DNA of 12,102 nt, taken from positions 1-12,102 of the forward strand of contig QHVD01000171.1 in NCBI GenBank assembly GCA_003222235.1, in the 5' to 3' direction. The notes beneath the pieces were generated by a model that saw only the letters and a program-made list of their open reading frames with translations, searched no databases and was not told where the DNA came from. The stretch's first letter is position 1. Every line of letters begins with the position of its first letter. Of the stretch, positions 7,321 to 12,102 are shown one piece after another. Made by a program: the position numbers and the translations under genes. Source of the stretch: Gemmatimonadota bacterium. GTDB taxonomy: Bacteria; Gemmatimonadota; Gemmatimonadetes; Gemmatimonadales; GWC2-71-9.

Positions 7321-8327
7321 AGCCGCTGCACCAGCTCCTTCAGGTGCTCCGCGCGGCCGGTGGGCATGACGAGGGTGTGTCCGTGGGCGCGCACCACGAC
7401 GACGCCCTCGAGACCGATGACGGCCACATGTTCGCTGTCGGACCAGACCACCGACCTGTGCACGTCCCCGGCCAGAGTCACGTTGCCCACCACCACATTG
7501 CCGTGGGCATCGGGTGTGCGGATCCGGAGCAGCGCGTCCCACGACCCGATATCGTCCCAGGGGAAATTGCCGGTCACGACGGCGAGCCGCTTGGTGCGCT
7601 CGAGCACCGCGACGTCCACGGACACCGGGGTCACGGCGGCGAAGAACCCGGCGACGTCGCCGTCGGTGAGTTTCGGCCACCCGGCTGTGAGTTCTCGCGC
7701 GTAGGCGCCCGCCTCGCCGAGGAAGCGGGCGACGCCCCAGGTGAACAGGCCGGTGTTCCACAGCGCCCCCCTGCGCCGCAGCAGCGCGGCGCGGGTCGGG
7801 CTGGGCTTTTCCACGAACCGGCGCACGGTGCGCGCGCCGCCGAGCGGCTTGCCGGGCACGATGTAGCCGTAACCCGTCTCGTTGCGCGTCGGCTTCACGC
7901 CCACGGTCACCAGCACGTCGTACTCCTTCGCCACCCCGAGGGCCTCGTGCGCCGCGGCGCGGAATGCACGGTCGTCCCCCACGGCCCAGTCGGCGTGGAG
8001 CGACAGCATTTGGCCGCCGGGGTCGCGCTGCGAGATCCACCGCGCCGCCCAGACAAGCGCCGGCGCCGTGGACGCGGCCCGCGGCTCGGCGAAGATCTGG
8101 GTGCGGGGGATCTGCGGGAGCGCGGCTGCCGTCGCGTCCACGAGGAACGGGCCCGTGAGGATGAGGATCCGCTCGGGCGGGATGAGCCCGTCGAGGCGGT
8201 CGACCGCCTGTACGAGCAGCGGCCGGTCGCCTGCGAGCGGCAGCAGCTGCTTGGGGCGCTGCGGAGTGGAAAGCGGCCAGAAGCGGGTCCCCGAGCCGCC
8301 GGCGAGGATCGCGGCCCAGACGCTCAT
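7317..8327 (-). CDS. manC: Mannose-1-phosphate guanylyltransferase, 336 aa
   Basis: Makes GDP-mannose from mannose 1-phosphate and GTP in the cytoplasm, feeding glycan synthesis. The signature LAGGSGTRFWPLS (residues 8-20) followed by RPKQLL is clear; FVEKP, the ALWNTGLF block and FPWDDIGSWDAL are the expected later motifs. At 336 residues it is the single-domain form, without the C-terminal isomerase domain of fused ManC/AlgA enzymes. The substrate is called from these motifs; a related hexose-1-phosphate nucleotidyltransferase is the main alternative. ATG at 8327 overlaps the stop of the receiver gene (ATGA), and its own TGA overlaps the GTG of the next nucleotidyltransferase, so the three genes should be translated in coupled fashion. 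A purine-rich GGGCGAGA about 6 bases upstream may be its ribosome site. Confidence 0.92.
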   Translation of the reverse strand: MSVWAAILAGGSGTRFWPLSTPQRPKQLLPLAGDRPLLVQAVDRLDGLIPPERILILTGPFLVDATAAALPQIPRTQIFAEPRAASTAPALVWAARWISQRDPGGQMLSLHADWAVGDDRAFRAAAHEALGVAKEYDVLVTVGVKPTRNETGYGYIVPGKPLGGARTVRRFVEKPSPTRAALLRRRGALWNTGLFTWGVARFLGEAGAYARELTAGWPKLTDGDVAGFFAAVTPVSVDVAVLERTKRLAVVTGNFPWDDIGSWDALLRIRTPDAHGNVVVGNVTLAGDVHRSVVWSDSEHVAVIGLEGVVVVRAHGHTLVMPTGRAEHLKELVQRL

Positions 8328-8731
8328 GGGGTCTCGCCCGGCTCCGGCGAGACGTCGCCGAGCATCCCCGCGATGCGCGCGGTGAGCTTGGTCGGGGAGA
8401 AGGGCTTGGTGAGGAGCTCCGCGCCGAGCCGCCCCGCTTCGCGGAGCACGCGCTCCTCGCCTTCGGCGGTGAGCACGATGACCGGCAGCCGCTCGGTCGT
8501 GGCGGCGGCGCGCAGCTCGCGCAACAGATCGAGGCCGGAGCCGTCGGGGAGATGGAGGTCGAGGAGCATCCCGTCCACGGGCGCGTGGGTGTCGGCGAGC
8601 GCGGCGCGCGCGTGCGCCAGCGTACGCGCGAGGCTCACCTGATAGCCGAGCCGCTCGAGGTGCGGGCGGAGCAGCAGCCCGATGTGCGGCTCGTCATCTA
8701 CGACGAGGAGGTGCCGCGCAGGTGACGCCAA
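8324..8731 (-). CDS. Stand-alone response-regulator receiver protein, 135 aa
   Basis: A CheY-like fold with no output domain. The acidic pocket is D12-D13, the phospho-acceptor is D58 (MLLDLHLPDGSG), and the switch and lysine residues are T88 and K109 (LLTKPFSP). All are intact, so it should be phosphorylated by a histidine kinase and act through protein contacts. The start is TTG at 8731, chosen because GGGAG lies 8 bases upstream (8740-8744) and the receiver strand begins a few residues later. It starts 15 bp after the roadblock gene and overlaps manC by 4 bp. A histidine kinase is encoded at 11057 on the other strand, but pairing between them cannot be shown from sequence. Confidence 0.93.
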   Translation of the reverse strand: MASPARHLLVVDDEPHIGLLLRPHLERLGYQVSLARTLAHARAALADTHAPVDGMLLDLHLPDGSGLDLLRELRAAATTERLPVIVLTAEGEERVLREAGRLGAELLTKPFSPTKLTARIAGMLGDVSPEPGETP

Positions 8732-8739
8732 GGGACCGG

Positions 8740-8744
8740 CTCCC
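8740..8744 (-). promoter_or_regulatory. Ribosome binding site supporting the TTG start of the receiver gene
   Basis: GGGAG on the minus strand, 8 bases before TTG at 8731, in the 15-bp gap after the roadblock stop. It is the clearest Shine-Dalgarno in the window and decides the unusual TTG start. Confidence 0.6.
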
Positions 8745-8746
8745 GC

Positions 8747-9100
8747 TCAGAGGAGGCCGGCGATCGCCGAGCGGTGGCGGCGGAGATCGTAGAGGAGCGC
8801 GCCCACGTTCGTGGACGGCTGGACCAGCACGACGAGGAGCGCGTCGGCGTGGAGCACGGCCACCACGGCGAGCCCGGCGCCGAACTCGAGCACCCCCGTG
8901 TCGAACTCTCCGCGGCCCCCCGCTTCCCCGAGCTGCGTCATCGAGGTGATGGCCGAGGGGACCAGCGCGGCGACGGTGTCGGGGTCCACGCCGTTCGCGG
9001 TGTGGGAATCGATCGGGAGCCCGTCGCGGCCCGCCACGACCACGGCGTCCACTCCGGGGCGGCGGCTCAACGCCTCGACGACTTCCCGGATCGTGGGCAT
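8747..9100 (-). CDS. Roadblock/LC7 domain protein, 117 aa
   Basis: A small single-domain protein of usual family length. The N-terminal helix (MPTIREVVEALSRRPGV) leads to the strand-turn AVVVAGRDGLPIDS, then a helix with SAITSMTQLGEAGG, the strands VLEFGAGLAVVAVLHADALLVVLVQPSTNVG, and a last helix LLYDLRRHRSAIAGLL; this order is typical of roadblock/LC7 proteins. In bacteria such proteins are often partners or activators of small Ras-like GTPases (for example MglB with MglA), but no GTPase gene is in this window. ATG at 9100 has no Shine-Dalgarno, and a candidate promoter ends 8 bases upstream, so it may be translated from a nearly leaderless transcript. It is the first gene of the minus-strand operon. 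Confidence 0.88.
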   Translation of the reverse strand: MPTIREVVEALSRRPGVDAVVVAGRDGLPIDSHTANGVDPDTVAALVPSAITSMTQLGEAGGRGEFDTGVLEFGAGLAVVAVLHADALLVVLVQPSTNVGALLYDLRRHRSAIAGLL

Positions 9101-9108
9101 AGGCGGCC

Positions 9109-9137
9109 AACCTAGGACTGGGTGCGAGCGAAGTCAA
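9109..9137 (-). promoter_or_regulatory. Candidate promoter for the minus-strand operon
   Basis: On the minus strand, TTGACT (9137-9132), a 17-base spacer and TAGGTT (9114-9109). The -35 matches five of six consensus bases; the -10 is weak but has the key T, A and final T. It ends 8 bases before the roadblock ATG, which lacks a ribosome site, consistent with a leaderless or very short-leader transcript. Confidence 0.5.
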
Positions 9138-9151
9138 GGAGCCATCGTGGG

Positions 9152-9181
9152 TTGACCCACTCCGACGCCGGCAGGTATCTT
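9152..9181 (+). promoter_or_regulatory. Candidate promoter for the lipoprotein-serS-kinase operon
   Basis: TTGACC at 9152-9157, an 18-base spacer and TATCTT at 9176-9181, five and four matches to the sigma-70 consensus. The ATG of the next gene is 10 bases after the -10 element and has no Shine-Dalgarno, so the transcript would start almost at the start codon. The two divergent promoters have their -35 elements 14 bases apart. Confidence 0.55.
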
Positions 9182-9191
9182 CCGCCACCGG

Positions 9192-9761
9192 ATGCCTTCG
9201 CGCCCTCTGTGCGCCGTTCTCACGCTCGCCGTCGCGGGTGTCGCCGCGCTCGCCGCCGCATGCAGCGGCACCACCGGGTTGCCCACTGCCGTCTTCACCA
9301 ATGTTGTGGACACCGTGTCGCTGTTCGCCCTCGACGGCACGCCGATCACCGCGCCGTCCGCCTATCTGCTCCAGGGCAAGGCGCGCGTCCGGACCGACCA
9401 ATCGGCGTCGCTCGACTTTGCGTTCAACTTCGACTCTCTGCACCGGCCCGTGCTGTTGCCGACGCAGCGGCTCGGGTTGGGGGCGCTGTCGAGTCTCCAG
9501 GCCGGTTCGGCACCGTTCGACGCGATCACCCTGGCGCCGACCGGCGGCTGGGTGTTCGACTCCACCTTCGTCCTCGACAGCGGGAGGGTCGTGCTGGTGC
9601 GGTCGGGAGCGACGACCTGCGCGACGGGGATCACGGTGTCGCTGTACGCCAAGCTCGAGGTGCTGGCCGTGGACTCGACCGCGCGCCGCGTCGACTTCAA
9701 AATCCTGGTGGATGAGAACTGCGGCTACCGCGGCCTCGAGCCGGGGATCCCCCAGCAGTAG
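9192..9761 (+). CDS. Probable lipoprotein of unknown function, 189 aa
   Basis: I do not recognise the family. ATG at 9192 gives an N-terminal signal of basic residues, a hydrophobic core (VLTLAVAGVAALAAAC) and Cys24 followed by SG, which looks like a lipobox though the -3 residue is Ala. The mature part is rich in beta-prone, Asp/Thr/Ser segments (VVDTVSLFALDGTPITAPSA, FDSTFVLDSGRVVLV), ends with a pair of spaced Cys (TTCATG and ENCGY), and suggests a periplasmic or outer-membrane-anchored beta-rich domain. It is followed after 4 bp by serS on the same strand, so the two are probably co-transcribed, though a functional link to tRNA charging is not implied. The start is supported by the adjacent promoter. 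Confidence 0.8.
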   Translation: MPSRPLCAVLTLAVAGVAALAAACSGTTGLPTAVFTNVVDTVSLFALDGTPITAPSAYLLQGKARVRTDQSASLDFAFNFDSLHRPVLLPTQRLGLGALSSLQAGSAPFDAITLAPTGGWVFDSTFVLDSGRVVLVRSGATTCATGITVSLYAKLEVLAVDSTARRVDFKILVDENCGYRGLEPGIPQQ

Positions 9762-9765
9762 GCCC

Positions 9766-11067
9766 GTGATCGACCTGAAGCTGCTGCGTAGCGCGCCCGA
9801 CCAGGTGCGGGGTGCGCTGGCCCGCCGCGGCGACGCCGGCGTCACGCGGCTGCTCAACGAGCTCGAGGCGCTGGACGTGCGGCGCCGCGCGCTGGTCGCC
9901 CGGCTCGACCAGCTCAAGGCCGAGCGCAACGAGGCCGCGAAAGCCGACGCGCGCCTCCTCAAGGAAACGCGCGCGCTTCCGCCCGAGGTGCGCGAGCAGC
10001 GCCGCGAGCTGGGCGCGCGCATCAGCGGCCTCGAGGCCGAGCTGCGTGGCGTCGAAGCCGAGCTCGAGCAGCAGGCCCTGTTCGTCCCCAACCTGCCGCT
10101 CCCCGAGCTCCCCGACGGCGACGTCTCGTGCAACCAGGTGGTGCGGGCGTGGGGCGAGCCCGCCGCGGCGGGCGGCCGGCCGCACTGGGACGTCGCCGAG
10201 CGGCTGGGCATCATCGACTTCGCGCGCGGCGCGAAGCTCGCGGGGTCGGGGTTCCCCGTCTTCGTCGGCCTGGGCGCACGGCTCGCGCGCGCGCTCGTCA
10301 ACTTCATGCTCGATCTCCACACGCGCGAGCACGGCTATGTCGAGATCGAGCCGCCGTTCGTGGTGCGGCGCGAGATCATGCAGGGCACCGGCCAGCTGCC
10401 CAAGTTCGAGGCGGACGTGTACCGCACCGATCCGGACGACCTCTTCCTCATCCCGACGGCGGAGGTGCCGGTGACGAACCTGCTGCGCGACGAGATCGTG
10501 GACGGCGCGACGTTGCCGCGCGGGTACGTGGCGTACACGCCCTGTTTCCGGCGCGAGGCGGGAGCGGCGGGGAAGGACACGCGCGGCCTGCTGCGGGTGC
10601 ACCAGTTCGATAAGGTCGAGCTGGTGCGGTTCTGCCGCGCGGCGGACTCGCCCGCCGAGCACGAGGTGCTCACCCGGCATGCCGAGGAGGTGTTGCGGCG
10701 GCTGGAGCTGCCCTACCGGGTCGTGCTGCTGGCCGCAGGCGACGTCGGCTTCGCGAGCGCGAAGACCTACGACCTCGAGGTGTGGGCGCCGGCCGTTGGG
10801 TCGTGGCTCGAGTGCTCGAGCTCGAGCACCTTCACGGACTTCCAAGCGCGCCGGGCCAACATTCGCTGCCGGCCCAGGCCGGGCGACCGGCCCGAGTTCG
10901 TGCACACGCTGAACGCGTCGGGCGTAGCGCTGCCGCGCACCATCGCCGCGCTGCTCGAGACGCACCAGCGGCCGGACGGAGCCGTTGCACTCCCGCCCGC
11001 GCTGGTGCCCTATGTGGGGACCGACTGCCTGGTGCCCCCCCCCGCCCCCCCCGCCGGTGCCGCGTAG
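9766..11067 (+). CDS. serS: Seryl-tRNA synthetase, 433 aa
   Basis: Charges tRNA-Ser (and tRNA-Sec where present) with serine in the cytoplasm. GTG at 9766 gives VIDLKLLRSAPDQV, the standard SerRS N-terminus. Residues ~25-105 form the long antiparallel coiled-coil arm that binds tRNA. The class II core follows: motif 1 region (ARLARALVNFMLDLHT...GYVEIEPPFVV), the TAEVPVTNL block, motif 2 (FRREAGAAGKDTRGLLRVHQ, about 258-279), TDFQARRANIR, and motif 3 around residue 382 (LNASGVALPRTIAALLETHQ), with its Arg present. Length is normal. The final residues are a short Pro/Ala tail coded by two C runs (11035-11043 and 11045-11052). The next gene starts inside this tail, an 11-bp overlap. Confidence 0.97.
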   Translation: MIDLKLLRSAPDQVRGALARRGDAGVTRLLNELEALDVRRRALVARLDQLKAERNEAAKADARLLKETRALPPEVREQRRELGARISGLEAELRGVEAELEQQALFVPNLPLPELPDGDVSCNQVVRAWGEPAAAGGRPHWDVAERLGIIDFARGAKLAGSGFPVFVGLGARLARALVNFMLDLHTREHGYVEIEPPFVVRREIMQGTGQLPKFEADVYRTDPDDLFLIPTAEVPVTNLLRDEIVDGATLPRGYVAYTPCFRREAGAAGKDTRGLLRVHQFDKVELVRFCRAADSPAEHEVLTRHAEEVLRRLELPYRVVLLAAGDVGFASAKTYDLEVWAPAVGSWLECSSSSTFTDFQARRANIRCRPRPGDRPEFVHTLNASGVALPRTIAALLETHQRPDGAVALPPALVPYVGTDCLVPPPAPPAGAA

Positions 11068-12102
11068 CGGCGCGCTGCGCCGGGTCGGTCCTCACGCCGT
11101 GCTCGGGCTCGCCCTCGTTCTGGGCGCGATCACGGTCGGGTCCGCCCTCACGGTCACGCACCACCTGCGGGACGAGGCCCGCGACACGAGCCGGCTGTTG
11201 GGGCGCGTGTTCGCCGGACTCAACGACCCGCGCCCCGACGGCGCGACGGCCGCCCTGCTCGACCTCGCAGCGCAAGTTCGCTCCCTCGGCATTGCGATCG
11301 CGGTGACCGACACCGCGGGACGCATCGCCGCCATGGCCAACGCCCCGCTCCCGCGGGACGCCGACGCCGCGGCGCTGCGCGCGTGGATCGCCGAGCTCGA
11401 TGCCGTGCACGCGCCGATCGTCCAGCCCGGGGTGGGGACCATCCACTACGGGCCCCTGCCTGTGGCGCGGCGCTTTGCCGTGCTTGCCCTGCTGCAAGGC
11501 GTCCTGTTCCTTTGTCTCGCGCTGCTCTCGGTGTGGGCCTATCGCTCGCAGGTGGGGGCGGCGCGCGACCGGCTCTGGGTGGCGATGGCGCGCGAGTCGG
11601 CGCACCAGCTCGGGACGCCCCTGATGGGCCTCACGGGATGGATTGCCTATGTGCGGGAGAATCCGGGTACCACGGCGGAGGAGCTGGCGGCGCATCTTGG
11701 GGCCGATGCCGAGCGCCTCGAGCGGGTCGCCAAACGGTTCGAGCGGATTGGCCGCCCGGCGCGGCGCGAGCCGGTGGGTCTGGGCGCCGTGGCCGAGCGC
11801 GTGGTGACCTACTTTCGGCCGCGCCTGCCGACCCTGGCGAACCCCGTAACCCTGGGCCTGACGGCTGCGGGGCCGGGCCCGATGGCGCTCGGCGACCCGG
11901 TCCTCGTCGAGTGGGCGCTCGAGGCCGTGATCAAGAACGCGATCGACGCGCTGTCCGGGCGCGGCGGCCGCGTCGACGTGAGCGTGCAGGCGTCCCGGGG
12001 CGGCGCGCGAGTCAGCGTGCGGGACGACGGCCCCGGCGTGGCGCCCGAGGTTCGAGCCCAGCTGTTTGAGCCCGGCGTGTCCACCAAAATCGGCGGCTGG
12101 GG
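11057..12102 (+). CDS. Two-transmembrane sensor histidine kinase, 3' incomplete
   Basis: The frame from GTG 11057 is open to the window end (348 full codons), so the C-terminus is missing. Transmembrane helix 1 is at about 12-32 and helix 2 at about 139-162, enclosing a roughly 105-residue periplasmic sensor with no recognised fold. There is no HAMP domain; a short linker leads to the H-box RESAHQLGTPLMGLTGW with His183, then a dimerisation helix, the N-box IKNAIDAL (Asn294), the G1 box DDGPGV (324-328) and the beginning of the F/G2 region LFEPGVSTKIGGWG. It should autophosphorylate and pass phosphate to a receiver protein. The residue after His183 is Gln rather than the common Glu/Asp, as in other AHQ-[IL]-GTPL kinases. 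No ribosome site is visible in the poly-C stretch before it, so translation is likely coupled to serS. Confidence 0.92.
   Translation, partial: MPRSGALRRVGPHAVLGLALVLGAITVGSALTVTHHLRDEARDTSRLLGRVFAGLNDPRPDGATAALLDLAAQVRSLGIAIAVTDTAGRIAAMANAPLPRDADAAALRAWIAELDAVHAPIVQPGVGTIHYGPLPVARRFAVLALLQGVLFLCLALLSVWAYRSQVGAARDRLWVAMARESAHQLGTPLMGLTGWIAYVRENPGTTAEELAAHLGADAERLERVAKRFERIGRPARREPVGLGAVAERVVTYFRPRLPTLANPVTLGLTAAGPGPMALGDPVLVEWALEAVIKNAIDALSGRGGRVDVSVQASRGGARVSVRDDGPGVAPEVRAQLFEPGVSTKIGGW

Noticed and set aside
5296..8040. Very long minus-strand open frame of 914 codons
   Set aside because: Only the part 6379-7320 is the true nucleotidyltransferase frame. The rest is out-of-frame reading of manC and of the kinase gene, with Arg/Pro-rich composition typical of GC-rich shadow frames.
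9101..9191. tRNA, T-box or riboswitch upstream of serS
   Set aside because: No cloverleaf, T-box motif or leader long enough; the region fits only two promoters.
8694..10322. Long minus-strand open frame opposite serS and the lipoprotein gene
   Set aside because: Composition is Arg/Ala/Ser-rich without motifs, and the opposite strand carries clear serS motifs; treated as a shadow frame. The same applies to 9697-10965 minus and 7344-8642 plus.

Overview
The window is a GC-rich bacterial chromosome segment, about 70% G+C by eye. It is densely coded, uses many GTG/TTG starts and has several 4-base stop/start overlaps. The gene families resemble those of Gemmatimonadota (a roadblock/LC7 protein, a GlmU-like sugar nucleotidyltransferase with a left-handed beta-helix, a transmembrane PknB-type kinase, and small secreted proteins whose signal peptides end in ...RAQ). 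That assignment is inferred from protein style only; there is no rRNA or other decisive marker. No tRNA, CRISPR array, transposase or phage gene was found.

Layout. (1) Positions 1-4191, plus strand: a 5'-incomplete HEAT-repeat protein, an HD-GYP-type protein and a small secreted protein, chained by GTGA overlaps. The first two share a related N-terminal domain. The third gene is broken: a 636-bp segment (3466-4101), identical to the middle of the neighbouring kinase gene (4945-5580), lies inside it. Removing the segment restores an open frame. (2) Around 4183-4212: a perfect 30-bp palindrome holding the stop codons of both convergent genes, a likely bidirectional terminator. (3) Positions 4212-9100, minus strand, read right to left: roadblock/LC7 protein, stand-alone receiver protein, mannose-1-phosphate guanylyltransferase (manC), GlmU-like nucleotidyltransferase (apparently frameshifted near 6380), and a transmembrane Ser/Thr kinase. 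The first four look like one operon; the kinase follows after a 90-bp gap. (4) Positions 9101-9191: a short divergent intergenic region with a candidate promoter on each strand, both placed so close to the start codons that the transcripts would be nearly leaderless. (5) Positions 9192-12102, plus strand: a probable lipoprotein of unknown function, seryl-tRNA synthetase (serS) and a two-transmembrane sensor histidine kinase cut by the window end.

How the genes fit together. The minus-strand block pairs signalling proteins (roadblock, receiver, Ser/Thr kinase) with two nucleotide-sugar enzymes, which suggests control of surface polysaccharide or cell-envelope sugar supply; this is inference from context. 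The left block (HEAT and HD-GYP) looks like another signalling pair. The strongest anomalies are the exact 636-bp duplication that interrupts a gene and the frameshift-plus-deletion in the nucleotidyltransferase. Both could be real recent mutations or assembly errors, and read-level data would separate these.
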